This document shows, piece after piece, positions 23,741 to 32,114 of a DNA stretch of 43,224 nt. The stretch comes from Streptantibioticus parmotrematis. GTDB lineage: Bacteria > Actinomycetota > Actinomycetes > Streptomycetales > Streptomycetaceae. The first letter of the stretch is position 1. Every line of letters begins with the position of its first letter. A program made the translations under genes and the position numbers. The stretch is taken from positions 1 to 43,224 of the forward strand of contig NZ_JAINVZ010000038.1 of assembly GCF_019890615.1 (NCBI RefSeq). Direction: 5' to 3'. Under the pieces are notes generated by a model, which saw only the letters and a list, made by a program, of their open reading frames with translations, had not been told where the DNA came from and did no database searches.

Positions 23741-24322
23741 GTGGGGTCATCAACTGCCCACAACAGCCGTATCGCAATCCGCCCGGCCGCACTGGCGGAG
23801 CTGGCTGCCGCTGCCTTGCTGCTGACGGGGTGCGGCGGCTCGGGTCACAGCTCTTCCGGCCCGATGCCGTCGTCCACCCCGTCGCACTCGCCGTCCCCTG
23901 ATGCCACGTCGACGGCGGAACAGGAAGTACTGGCGGCCTGGAGTGGGATGCGCGCCGAGCAGGTAAAGGCCTATGCAACGGGCGACTCGTCGAAGACGAA
24001 ACTGACCTCGTACGCGTTCGACAAGGCATTGGCCAAGATCCAGGGTGAGCTGTTCGACTACCGCCAGGCCGGTGTGGTGTTCCGCGGGAGTCCGAGCAGC
24101 ACCGCGAAGGTCACCGATGTCGACCTCAGCCAGACTCCCCACCAGGCGGCCGTCCAGGAGTGCTTCGACACCACGCACTGGACTCCGGTGGTGAAGGCGA
24201 CGGGCAAGGATGCTTCAACACCTGGGCAGATCCGCCGGTACACCGTCATGGGGAGCGTACGGACCGTCGGGACGAAGTGGATGGTCGTGGACTTCACCGT
24301 CGAGAAGACGCAGCCGTGCTGA
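23741..24322 (+). CDS. Lipoprotein, paralogue of next gene
   Basis: The 193-residue protein starts at GTG 23741 after GGGGGA. The signal peptide ends in a lipobox (ALLLTGC), giving lipid-modified Cys and outer-face anchoring. A Ser/Pro/Thr linker follows, and then a domain with MRAEQVKAY, VVFRGSPSST, VTDVDLSQTPHQAAVQECFD and a C-terminal VDFTVEKTQPC. The pair of conserved Cys (QECFD and the terminal Cys) may form a disulfide. Homology to the next gene product is clear along the whole domain. Its role in the pilus or transfer machine is unknown, probably extracellular. Confidence 0.85.
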   Translation: MGSSTAHNSRIAIRPAALAELAAAALLLTGCGGSGHSSSGPMPSSTPSHSPSPDATSTAEQEVLAAWSGMRAEQVKAYATGDSSKTKLTSYAFDKALAKIQGELFDYRQAGVVFRGSPSSTAKVTDVDLSQTPHQAAVQECFDTTHWTPVVKATGKDASTPGQIRRYTVMGSVRTVGTKWMVVDFTVEKTQPC

Positions 24323-24555
24323 GGACCGCGGCGCTCAGCGCCGCCGCAACGCTGCCCGCCCTCCGTCTGCTGGACGTCGCTGCGGCTGATCCGCCTCAGG
24401 GTCACCAACAGCTCCTTCGGATCTGGCCTATTACCGTCGTAAGGTTGCCGTCCGGACGGAGAGCGATGCACCGATCACAGAAAGCGGCCAATGGGTCGGT
24501 TATTTGACGTTCATTTACTCAACTTCCCGTGATGACAACGCCGATGGAGGCTCAC

Positions 24556-25134
24556 GTGGTTTCGACGGCACTCGGTTTCGCCCGCCGCAGTTGGCGCGCG
24601 GCCCTCCCCTGCGTGGCAGTGGTCCTGAGCCTCACGTCAGGGTGTGGATCCCATCAGGACTCCGCAGGCTCGCCGCCTTCGGCGCCGGCCGTACGGACGA
24701 CGCCCTCGGCAGACCCGACCGCTTCCGCGAAGGTCCAGGTCGCGGCTGCGTACCAGCACATGCGGGACGAGGATGTCAAGGCGATGCGTACGGGGCTCCT
24801 GTCCGACTCCAATGTGTCGGAGTACGCCATCGGCGCGGCCTACGGCTCGATCAGCTCCGAAGTGGGACGTGACCATCTGCAGGGCATCGTGTTCAAGGGG
24901 GCTCCTACCAGCACCATCACCGTGACGGCGGTGGACCTGGACCAGACGCCGCATAAGGCCGCGGTCACGGAGTGCCTTGATGTGACGAACTGGCAGCCGG
25001 TGGACCAGAAGACCGGCAAGCCGATCACGATCCCGAACCAGGCCAAGCGGTACACCGTCACTGGGGGCCTGGAGACCAAGGGGTCGTCCTGGGTCGTCGA
25101 CAGCTACACCGTCAACCGGACGCAGCCGTGCTGA
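24556..25134 (+). CDS. Lipoprotein, paralogue of preceding gene
   Basis: The 192-residue protein starts at GTG 24556 with GGAGG 5 nt upstream. The signal peptide ends in a lipobox-like LTSGC. The domain shares the landmarks of its neighbour: VFKGAPTST, VTAVDLDQTPHKAAVTECLD and a C-terminal YTVNRTQPC. The gap before it is 233 bp, long enough for its own promoter. It overlaps the next gene by 7 nt. It looks like a tandem duplication that has diverged, suggesting two related surface proteins with separate roles. Confidence 0.85.
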   Translation: MVSTALGFARRSWRAALPCVAVVLSLTSGCGSHQDSAGSPPSAPAVRTTPSADPTASAKVQVAAAYQHMRDEDVKAMRTGLLSDSNVSEYAIGAAYGSISSEVGRDHLQGIVFKGAPTSTITVTAVDLDQTPHKAAVTECLDVTNWQPVDQKTGKPITIPNQAKRYTVTGGLETKGSSWVVDSYTVNRTQPC

Positions 25135-26054
25135 CCGTGGCGGTACGAGCTGCGGCGGCCACCGCGGTCCTCGTCTTCGTCGCGGCCGGGCAGGCTGCGG
25201 CAACTGGCCCTCAGCCGGGGACATCGGTGGCCCCTCCGACGGACTGCGGAAACGACTTCGTGTGCGTGGGAGTCTCCGCACCGGGAGCACCATCGGCCTC
25301 TGGTGGTCACAACCGTTCGTCGGGCAGTGACGCGAAGGGCGGTCACACCTGCCAGACGCCGAAGGGCACGGTCGTTCCGTGCTCGGACCCGAACTGGGGG
25401 ACGTTCTCCGGCGGCTGCTACTACCAGGTCGCCAGGAACGTTCCGCCGACGGGCGATCCCGCCTGGCAGGGGCACAGCGACCAGGACAAGTCCGGGAAGA
25501 TGTACTGGCAGACCTGCCCGGACGACGGCTACGCGACCAAGGACGTGTGGATGCCCAACGGCTCCGTCGGAGCGGCGGTCGACCCGGCTCAGCTGGCGCA
25601 GCAGGCTGTGGCGAAGATGCGGCTCGGGCCGCCGCAGATCGACATCAGCCCGAAGCCGGGCGGCCGCGGGCTGGTGGGCATGCCGGTGTGGATGTCGGTG
25701 GCCAAGTCTGCGACGAGCTGGGGCCCTCAGTCGGCGTCCGCTTCAGCGGGCGGGGTGACCGTGACGGCGACCGCGGTGGTCTCGCAGGTGGTGTGGTCGA
25801 TGGGTGACGGGCACAGCGTCACCTGTACTTCGCCCGGCACCCCGTATTCCGCCTCGGATGGGAAAGCCTCCTCCCCGGATTGCGGCTACCAGTACTCCCA
25901 GCCCTCTTCCAGCCAGCCCGGCGGCACCTATCCGGTGTCCGCGACGGCGACGTGGACGATCCACTGGGCCGGCGGCGGCGAACAGGGCGATCTGACTCAG
26001 ACGCGCGCCGCGCAGGTCCGGATCGCCATCGCCGAGTTGCAGGTCGTGAACTAA
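25128..26054 (+). CDS. Secreted protein, unknown function, Tad-locus associated
   Basis: The protein has about 308 residues with a Sec signal peptide (RAAAATAVLVFVAAGQAAA) and no lipobox. GTG 25128 overlaps the lipoprotein stop; GTG 25137 is an alternative start. There is a Cys-rich first half (DCGNDFVCVG, HTCQTPKGTVVPCSD, GGCYYQV, WQTCPDDGY). The second half, probably beta-sandwich, contains GLVGMPVWMSVAK, QVVWSMGDGHSVTC and YPVSATATWTIHWAGG. The latter resembles a PKD-like fold. Proteins like this accompany actinobacterial Tad-like loci. It may act in the envelope with the pilus, by inference. Confidence 0.75.
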   Translation: MLTVAVRAAAATAVLVFVAAGQAAATGPQPGTSVAPPTDCGNDFVCVGVSAPGAPSASGGHNRSSGSDAKGGHTCQTPKGTVVPCSDPNWGTFSGGCYYQVARNVPPTGDPAWQGHSDQDKSGKMYWQTCPDDGYATKDVWMPNGSVGAAVDPAQLAQQAVAKMRLGPPQIDISPKPGGRGLVGMPVWMSVAKSATSWGPQSASASAGGVTVTATAVVSQVVWSMGDGHSVTCTSPGTPYSASDGKASSPDCGYQYSQPSSSQPGGTYPVSATATWTIHWAGGGEQGDLTQTRAAQVRIAIAELQVVN

Positions 26055-26075
26055 CCCGAAAGGCGCGTTGTAGGA

Positions 26076-26771
26076 ATGGAAGCTCCCTCCGCTCCGCCGT
26101 CTCCGCCCCAGCAGCGTGCGCACACCGGGCCGGTCTACCCCGGCGAGGTGCCGATCACGGCCGGTTCGCCGGTCAAGCGGCAGCGCCGCTGGTCGGTGGT
26201 GGCGCTGTGCGTGGTGCTGGCGGTGGTGTGCGCGCTGGGCGCGTCGGCGGCGGTCACCTCGGCCGGCCACCGCGTCGACGTCCTGGCGGTCGCGCAGGAC
26301 GTGCCGGCCGGGCAGAAGCTCACCAGCGCGGACGTGGTGGTGGCCGCGGTCTCCGCGGATCCCGCGCTGCGCCCGGTGAAGGCGACGGAGAAGGGCAGTG
26401 TGATCGGTCAGCGCACGGCGGTTGACCTGCGGGCGGGGCAGTTGCTGACCAGCAGTGACCTGTCGGCCGGTGGCGGCCTGGGCGACAACGAGGCCACGGT
26501 GGGCGTGGCGGTCAAGCGCGGGCAGGCTCCCGACGGGCTGGCCCCCGGGCAGAAGGTCCTGGCCGTCACCACCCCGGCGGCCGGGCAGAAGGTGACCGGC
26601 ACGCCGATCACGGTGGCCGCCACCGTGGTGACGGTCGGGCAGCCGGATGCCACCGGCACCCAGGTGGTCACGCTGGCGGTGCTCGCGGACGGCGTCACCG
26701 GGCCGACGCTCGCCGCGCAGGCCGCGCTGGGCCAGGTGGTTCTGGTGCGCCAGCCGTTGAGCGGGAGCTGA
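26076..26771 (+). CDS. SAF domain protein, CpaB-like pilus assembly
   Basis: The 231-residue protein starts at ATG 26076. A cytoplasmic Pro-rich N terminus is followed by a membrane helix (WSVVALCVVLAVVCALGASA) and then a SAF domain (VLAVAQDVPAGQKLTSADVV, GQRTAVDLRAGQLLTSSDL). The remainder (VAVKRGQAPDGLAPGQKVLA) continues as in CpaB/RcpC proteins. In monoderms without a secretin, this family is thought to organise the pilus base. It is followed 3 nt later by the CpaE-like gene. Confidence 0.85.
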   Translation: MEAPSAPPSPPQQRAHTGPVYPGEVPITAGSPVKRQRRWSVVALCVVLAVVCALGASAAVTSAGHRVDVLAVAQDVPAGQKLTSADVVVAAVSADPALRPVKATEKGSVIGQRTAVDLRAGQLLTSSDLSAGGGLGDNEATVGVAVKRGQAPDGLAPGQKVLAVTTPAAGQKVTGTPITVAATVVTVGQPDATGTQVVTLAVLADGVTGPTLAAQAALGQVVLVRQPLSGS

Positions 26772-26774
26772 CCG

Positions 26775-27644
26775 ATGGCTGTCATCGCTCTGGCGAGCGC
26801 GAAGAGTTCCGGGGTGACCACCGCTTCGCTGGCGCTCGCGCTGGCCTCGCCTCGGCCGACGCTGCTGGCGGAGTGCGATCCGTCGGGCGGTTCGATCCGC
26901 GGCGGGTTCCTGGGCGGTCAGCTCAACCCGCACGTCGGCGTCTACCAGCTGGCGACAGCCGAGCGGCAGGGGCCTGAGCACCTGGCGGCGGCGTTCGCGC
27001 AGCAGCTGCGTGCGCTGGACGGCCGCGGGGACCGGCAGTTGCTGGCGGGACTGGCCGATCCGCGGCAGGCCGCGGCGATGGCCGGCACGTGGGCGCCGCT
27101 GGCGCAGCTGCTGCGGTTGATGGATTCCCAGGCCGGCTACGACGTGATCATCGACGCGGGCCGTCTGGTCACGGAAGCAGGCGGGCTGCACCCGGTGCTG
27201 TCGCCCTCGGCCGTGCTGCACCACGCGGACGTCGTGCTGCTGGTGGTGAACGGCTGGCTGGACTCGGTCGCGGCGACGGCTCCCGTGATCGAGCTGCTGC
27301 AAGCCGAGCTGGCCGCGCGCGGTTCCGGCGCCGACGCGCTCGGGGTGCTGCTGGTCGAAGACGGGCCGGAGCGCCCTCACGGTGTCTCCTCCGCGCTCGG
27401 GGTGCCGGTCGTGGCGGGGCTTCCGTGGGATGCGGCGCCCGCGGCCCATCTACGGCGAGGCGCCGCCGCGCCGCGCAACTTCACCCGCTCGCCGCTGATG
27501 AGGTCGGCGCGCAGCGCGTGCGGGCCGATCGAGGCGCTCGCACAGCACCGCCGGGTGCGGCAGATGCCCAGCCAGCAGCCCTCGCCAGGCGTCGCGGGTG
27601 TCCTGCAGCGTCTGGCCCAGGCCCGGGGGACGATCCATGCCTGA
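26775..27644 (+). CDS. CpaE-like MinD/ParA-type protein with degenerate P-loop
   Basis: The 289-residue protein starts at ATG 26775. It has the MinD-type fold (LLAECDPSGGSIRGGFLGGQ, DVIIDAGRLVTEAGGL, VLLVVNGWLDSVAAT). The deviant Walker A reads AKSSGVTTASLALAL: the signature Lys is kept, but the second GK is replaced by GV, so ATP binding is doubtful. CpaE/TadZ proteins localise the Tad machine, and atypical P-loops are known in that group. The stop lies 8 nt inside the CpaF-like gene. Confidence 0.8.
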   Translation: MAVIALASAKSSGVTTASLALALASPRPTLLAECDPSGGSIRGGFLGGQLNPHVGVYQLATAERQGPEHLAAAFAQQLRALDGRGDRQLLAGLADPRQAAAMAGTWAPLAQLLRLMDSQAGYDVIIDAGRLVTEAGGLHPVLSPSAVLHHADVVLLVVNGWLDSVAATAPVIELLQAELAARGSGADALGVLLVEDGPERPHGVSSALGVPVVAGLPWDAAPAAHLRRGAAAPRNFTRSPLMRSARSACGPIEALAQHRRVRQMPSQQPSPGVAGVLQRLAQARGTIHA

Positions 27645-29175
27645 GCTCAACGGCCACGGCAGGCCACGGGACTTGGCGGCCCTTCTGACCGCGGGCATCG
27701 CCCCGGCGGCCACCGCGGTGGAGGCCACCCCGGTGCCGCCCGCCCGCTCCCCCGCCGGGCAGGCCCCCGCGGCGCCCGCCTCGGGTGCCGCTGGCGTCGG
27801 CGTGGTGGCGTCGCTGCCGGGGCAGTTGCCGGTGGACAGCGCGGTGGTCCAGGAACTGCGGGACGCGGCGTCGAAGCAGGTCACCGCCCAGGAGGCAGCC
27901 TGCGGCGGGCGGTTGTCGCTCGAGGACAAACACCAGCTGGCCCGCTCCGTGGTCTCCCGGCTGGTCGCGGAGTTCGCCGCACGGCACGCCGCGACGGCCC
28001 GTCCGCTGACACGGGAGCAGGAAGCCGCGCTGCGCACCGTGGTGTTCGACACCATGTACCGGGCCGGGCGCGTCCAGGCGCTGCTGGACGACCCGTCGGT
28101 CGAGGACATCCTCCTCGACGGCGAGACGGTGCTGGTCGACTATTTCGACAAGCCGCAGGCCCGCGGACGCGCCCTGTTCGCCTCGGATGCGGAGCTGGTC
28201 AGCTGGGTGAACGAGATGGCCAGCCAGTCCGGCCACGGCGAGCGGCAGCTGTCGCCGGGGTCGCCCTCGGTGGGCTTCCGGCTGCCGGACGGCTCGCGGG
28301 TCCAGGCCTCGCTGCTGTCGCGGCGGCCGTCCGCGGCGATCCGCCGGCACCGCATCCAGCGCACCGTACTGAGTGAACTGGCCGACTGGGGCACCTTGTC
28401 GCCGACGCTGGTGCAGTTCCTGCGGGCGTGCGTGGAGGCCCGCAAGAACCTGCTGATCGCAGGCGACATGGGCGCGGGCAAGACGTCGCTGCTGCGCGCG
28501 CTGGGCCGTGCGATCCCCGAGTGGGAGCGGGTCGTGACCCTGGAGAGCGACCGGGAGCTGTACCTGGACGAGCCGGGCCCCGGCCCGTATGCGATCGCGT
28601 TCGAGGCGCGGCAGTCCAACGGTGAGCGGTCCGGTACGGGGGACCTGGTCGGCGAGGTGTCGATCGCGGACCTGTTCCCGGTCGCGCTGCGCTACAACGC
28701 CTCCCGGGTGATCGTCGGCGAGGTGCGGTCGGTGGAGGTTGTGCCGATGCTGCAGGCGATGACCGCGGGCGGCTCCGGGTCGATGTGCACCATCCACGCC
28801 CGCGACCACGCCTCCGTCATCGGCCGGCTGATCCAGCTGTGCACCGAGGCGGGGATGTCGGAGGCAGCCGCGAATCACCTGGTCGCGCACGCCGTGGATG
28901 TGATCGTCTACATCCGGCTGGTCAACGAGACCGCCGTCGGCGGGCGCAAGCACCGCTTCGTCTCCCACGTGCGCGAGGTGCACACGGCGATGGAGGGCGG
29001 AGGGCCCACCACCTCCGACCTGTTCGCTCCCACGGCCGGGGAGCCGCGGGCCATGCCGTCGATGCCGCCTTCCTTCCTGGCCGGCCTGGAGACCGAGGGC
29101 CGCCTGGATCCCGGCTGGCTGCTGCCGGCCCACGCGGGCTGGAAGTACCCCCTGCAGACGGTGAGGCCGCTATGA
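27637..29175 (+). CDS. CpaF/TadA-like pilus ATPase
   Basis: The 512-residue protein starts at ATG 27637. Walker A is LLIAGDMGAGKTSLLRAL near residue 275. Walker B and the Asp/His boxes follow (RVIVGEVRSVEVVPMLQAM, SMCTIHARDHASV). The N-terminal domain (HQLARSVVSRLVAEFAARHA, VEDILLDG) is as in secretion ATPases of the GspE/VirB11 superfamily, Tad subgroup. It hydrolyses ATP at the inner face of the membrane to power pilin assembly by TadB/TadC. The N terminus has an Ala/Pro-rich extension. The stop overlaps the tadB start as ATGA. Confidence 0.92.
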   Translation: MPELNGHGRPRDLAALLTAGIAPAATAVEATPVPPARSPAGQAPAAPASGAAGVGVVASLPGQLPVDSAVVQELRDAASKQVTAQEAACGGRLSLEDKHQLARSVVSRLVAEFAARHAATARPLTREQEAALRTVVFDTMYRAGRVQALLDDPSVEDILLDGETVLVDYFDKPQARGRALFASDAELVSWVNEMASQSGHGERQLSPGSPSVGFRLPDGSRVQASLLSRRPSAAIRRHRIQRTVLSELADWGTLSPTLVQFLRACVEARKNLLIAGDMGAGKTSLLRALGRAIPEWERVVTLESDRELYLDEPGPGPYAIAFEARQSNGERSGTGDLVGEVSIADLFPVALRYNASRVIVGEVRSVEVVPMLQAMTAGGSGSMCTIHARDHASVIGRLIQLCTEAGMSEAAANHLVAHAVDVIVYIRLVNETAVGGRKHRFVSHVREVHTAMEGGGPTTSDLFAPTAGEPRAMPSMPPSFLAGLETEGRLDPGWLLPAHAGWKYPLQTVRPL

Positions 29176-30086
29176 GCCAGAACTCGTGGGCCCTGCTGGC
29201 GGCCGTGTGCACGCTGGGCCTGCTGGGAGCGGTGTTCGCCGCCGTCCTGGAGGGCCGCGGCCGGATCCCGGATCCGTCCCGGCCGCCGTCCCGGCTCAAG
29301 CGGCGGTGGCAGCGGGCACAGAGCGAACTGCCAGCAGAGTGGCGGCGCCGCTACCGGTGGCTGGTGGCCGCGGCCGCCGCGGCGGCGATCGTGGTGTGGG
29401 CGGTGAGTGGCTGGCCGGTCAACGGGCTGCTGGCCGCCGGCGCAGTGCTGGGGCTGCCCTACCTCCTGCAGCCCGGCGGCGCGGCGACCGCACGGATCGA
29501 GCGGCTGGAAGCGCTGGCGCAGTGGTTGCGGCACCTGGCCGGCGTGCACACCGCCGGGGTGTCGCTCAACCAGACCATCGAGGCCTCCGCGAAGGCCGCC
29601 GCCGCACCGGTCGCGCCGCAAGTCCGTGCCCTTGCGGGGCGGTTGCGGGCGCGCCAGGACCCGGTCGCCGCGTACGGGCAGTTCGCCGACGACTTCGGCG
29701 ACGGGGTGGTCGACCACATCGTGCTGCTGCTCCAGTCTCACGCCACCCTGCGCGGCGAAGGCCTCTCAGGCGCGCTGGAGGCGATGGCCGACAGCATCGG
29801 CCGCCAGGCCCGCGACGCCCGCGACATCGAGGCCGACCGGGCCAAGGTCCGCGCGTCCGCGCGCTGGGTGTCGCTGTTCATCGTGTTCGTCGTCGCGGTC
29901 TGCCTGCTCAACCACAGCTACTCCGCCCCCTACGACTCGGCGTTCGGCCAGATCCTCCTGGTTGTGCTGGGCGCCGCGTTCTGGTGGGCCTTGTCCTGGC
30001 TGCGGCGTATCGCCCGCTCCCAGCCCGAGCCACGGCTCCTCGGCCCCGAGGCTGCGGCCTCTTACCAGAAGGGAGCCGGCCGGTGA
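29172..30086 (+). CDS. TadB-like pilus assembly membrane protein
   Basis: The 304-residue protein starts at ATG 29172. Membrane helices lie at the N terminus (WALLAAVCTLGLLGAVFAAVL), two more at about residues 58-95, and two near the end (SLFIVFVVAVCLLNH, ILLVVLGAAFWWALSWL). A type II secretion F-type domain lies between them (LRHLAGVHTAGVSLNQTIEA, VDHIVLLLQSHATLRGEGL). With TadC it forms the inner-membrane platform driven by the CpaF-like ATPase. Both ends overlap their neighbours by four bases. Confidence 0.88.
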   Translation: MSQNSWALLAAVCTLGLLGAVFAAVLEGRGRIPDPSRPPSRLKRRWQRAQSELPAEWRRRYRWLVAAAAAAAIVVWAVSGWPVNGLLAAGAVLGLPYLLQPGGAATARIERLEALAQWLRHLAGVHTAGVSLNQTIEASAKAAAAPVAPQVRALAGRLRARQDPVAAYGQFADDFGDGVVDHIVLLLQSHATLRGEGLSGALEAMADSIGRQARDARDIEADRAKVRASARWVSLFIVFVVAVCLLNHSYSAPYDSAFGQILLVVLGAAFWWALSWLRRIARSQPEPRLLGPEAAASYQKGAGR

Positions 30087-30982
30087 TCTCCACGGTGGGC
30101 ATGCTGTGCGGGGCCGGTGCCGGGGTCGGCGTGGCCCTGATCGTTCGGGAACTGGCCCCGGCACGGCCGGACTTGTCCGACGCGCTGCGCCGCCTGGACC
30201 CGGACCGCACCCCTCCCCCGCCGCCGGCCGGAACGCTGCCGGCCGGTCCGGCGGCGCTGCCCGACCGTGTCGGCGAACGGCTGCTGTCGCTCGCCGGGGA
30301 CTCGGTACGCCTGCCACGGCGCGATCTCGACCTGCTGCGCATCACCCCGGCCCAGCACCTGGGGAAGAAGACCCTGTGGGCGGCAGGCGGGCTGCTGTTC
30401 CCGCAGATGCTGCAGATCCTTCTGGCCCTGGCCGGGACACGCTTGCCGTTCGCGATCCCCGGCGTCGCCTCCCTCGCGTTTGCCGGGCTGCTGTGGGTCC
30501 ACCCCACCTCCGAGGTCAAGCAGCACGCCAAGGCCGCCCGGCGCGAGTTCCGGTACGCCGTCGCCTCCTACCTCGAGCGCGTCGAACTGGCCCGTGCCGC
30601 CCGTTCCGGCGCACCGCAGGCCTTGTCCCGTGCGGCGGCGGTAGGCGACTCGTGGACGTTCCAGCGCCTGCGCACCCGGCTGGAACAGGCGCAGTTGTCC
30701 GGGGTGAGTGCGTGGGAAGCGCTGCGTCAGCTCGCCGACGAACTGGGCGTGCCGGAACTGGCCCGCCCCGCCGAGACCCTCGCGCTGGCCGGTGAGGACG
30801 GTGCGAGCGTCCGCGCGACGCTGCAGGCTCAGGCGCGTCAGCTGCGTGCGGCACTGCTGGCCGACGCGAAAGCCGAGGCGAACACCGCCTCCGAAGCCAT
30901 GATCATTCCCGTGGTGGCGCTCGTGGTGCTGATGATGTTCTTCGTCGGATACCCGGCCGCCATGCAGATTCTGTCCAGCTGA
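30083..30982 (+). CDS. TadC-like pilus assembly membrane protein
   Basis: The 299-residue protein starts at GTG 30083, overlapping the tadB stop. It contains an N-terminal helix (MLCGAGAGVGVALIV), helices near residues 97-140 (LLFPQMLQILLALAG, VASLAFAGLLWV), an F-domain (ASYLERVELARAARSGAPQA, WEALRQLADELGVPEL) and a C-terminal helix (PVVALVVLMMFFVGYPAAM). The arrangement matches TadC, which pairs with TadB in the assembly platform. The pilin gene follows after 26 nt. Confidence 0.88.
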   Translation: MISTVGMLCGAGAGVGVALIVRELAPARPDLSDALRRLDPDRTPPPPPAGTLPAGPAALPDRVGERLLSLAGDSVRLPRRDLDLLRITPAQHLGKKTLWAAGGLLFPQMLQILLALAGTRLPFAIPGVASLAFAGLLWVHPTSEVKQHAKAARREFRYAVASYLERVELARAARSGAPQALSRAAAVGDSWTFQRLRTRLEQAQLSGVSAWEALRQLADELGVPELARPAETLALAGEDGASVRATLQAQARQLRAALLADAKAEANTASEAMIIPVVALVVLMMFFVGYPAAMQILSS

Positions 30983-31008
30983 CGGAACCGTGAGAAGAGG
31001 ACTGCGCC

Positions 31009-31212
31009 GTGATGGAAGTGTGGACGATGGCCAAAGCCGTCGTGACCTCCCGCTACTACCTGCTCCGGGAACGGATGAAGACCGACGACCGGGGCATCAC
31101 CACGACCGAGGTCGCGCTGATCACCGGCGCGCTGCTGGCCGCGGCCGGACTGCTGGTCGTGGCGATCAAGGCCAAGCTCGCCGAGAAGATCGGCATCATC
31201 AACAGCGGCTGA
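31009..31212 (+). CDS. Flp-type prepilin
   Basis: The 67-residue peptide starts at GTG 31009 or ATG 31012. After a basic leader of about 27 residues comes DDRG, a cleavage-type Gly, and then ITTTEVALITGALLAAAGLL. Glu is at position 5 after the Gly, as in type IV and Flp pilins. The hydrophobic helix and a short tail (KAKLAEKIGIINSG) make the mature subunit only about 38 residues. It is the probable major structural subunit of the Tad pilus. The dedicated prepilin peptidase is not in the window. Confidence 0.85.
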   Translation: MMEVWTMAKAVVTSRYYLLRERMKTDDRGITTTEVALITGALLAAAGLLVVAIKAKLAEKIGIINSG

Positions 31213-31248
31213 CCGGGACGGGCATTGGCAATGCGAGGGGAGGCAGCG

Positions 31249-31674
31249 GTGGGCAGGGGAAGGGCCGGTGGCGTGCTCGCTGCGCGGTGGCGCTGCGTCA
31301 TACGGCACGGTGCGGATCGCGGTTCGTACTCGGTGGAACTGGCGATCCTGGCGCCCGCGGTGCTGATGCTGGTGTTCGCCTGCATCCAGACCGGCCTGTG
31401 GTGGCACGCCCGCGAAGTCGCGCTGACCGCGGCCAAACGCGGCGTGGAATCCGGCCGCACCCTCGACAGCTCCCCCGCCCAAGGCGCGGCCGCCGCACGG
31501 TCGTTCGTCGCGCGGTTCGGCGGCTCCGTACGCGACCCTGCGGTCACCGACGCCGGGAGCAGCGCCACGACCGTGCGGATCGACGTCTCCGGCACGGTCA
31601 TCACCCTGGTGCCGGGCTGGGACCTGCACATCGACCAGCACGCCGACGGCCCGCGGGAGAGGTGGATGCCGTGA
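31249..31674 (+). CDS. TadE-like minor pseudopilin
   Basis: The start is GTG 31249, with GGGGAGG 5 nt upstream; ATG 31231 is in frame but overlies that ribosome site. The product has about 141 residues. ADRGSYSVELAILAPAVLML carries the Gly-x4-Glu prepilin-like motif and membrane helix of TadE. FACIQTGLWWHAREVALTAA follows, and then a small extracytoplasmic domain. It probably primes or caps the pilus. The next gene overlaps its stop as GTGA. Confidence 0.85.
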   Translation: MGRGRAGGVLAARWRCVIRHGADRGSYSVELAILAPAVLMLVFACIQTGLWWHAREVALTAAKRGVESGRTLDSSPAQGAAAARSFVARFGGSVRDPAVTDAGSSATTVRIDVSGTVITLVPGWDLHIDQHADGPRERWMP

Positions 31675-32114
31675 CCAGCCGCAGAAGGCGGGTATGGGCG
31701 GATGACCGGGGCAGCTACTCGCTGGAGACCGCGGTGCTGGTGCCGGTGATCTTCGCCGTGCTCGGGCTGCTGATCGCGTTCGGCCGGGTCACCACGACCA
31801 GCGGCGCGGTGGACTCCGCCGCACGGGAAGCCGCCCGCGCCGCCTCCCTCGACCGCGACCCGGCAACCGCCCAGCGTGATGCCCAACAGGCCGCGCAGGA
31901 CTCGCTGTCCGGTGATGGGGTGCCGTGCACCAACATCGCGGTGCGCGTGGACACTTCCGATTTCGACCTGCCGCTCGGGCAGACCGGGACGGTCGTCGCG
32001 ACCGTCGCCTGCACCGCCCGGCTGTCCGACATCGGCCTGCCCGGCTTGCCCGGCTCCAAGACCCTGACGTCCGACTTCCGCAGCCCCATCGACGCCTACC
32101 GGGCCCGCACATGA
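31671..32114 (+). CDS. TadE/TadF-like minor pseudopilin
   Basis: The 147-residue protein starts at GTG 31671. It has the same architecture as the preceding gene: DDRGSYSLETAVLVPVIFAV with Glu at the expected position, then LGLLIAFGRVTTTSGAVDSA and an extracytoplasmic domain with two Cys (VPCTN, VACTAR) that may be disulfide-linked. It overlaps both neighbours by four bases, so the minor pilins are co-translated. Confidence 0.85.
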   Translation: MTSRRRRVWADDRGSYSLETAVLVPVIFAVLGLLIAFGRVTTTSGAVDSAAREAARAASLDRDPATAQRDAQQAAQDSLSGDGVPCTNIAVRVDTSDFDLPLGQTGTVVATVACTARLSDIGLPGLPGSKTLTSDFRSPIDAYRART

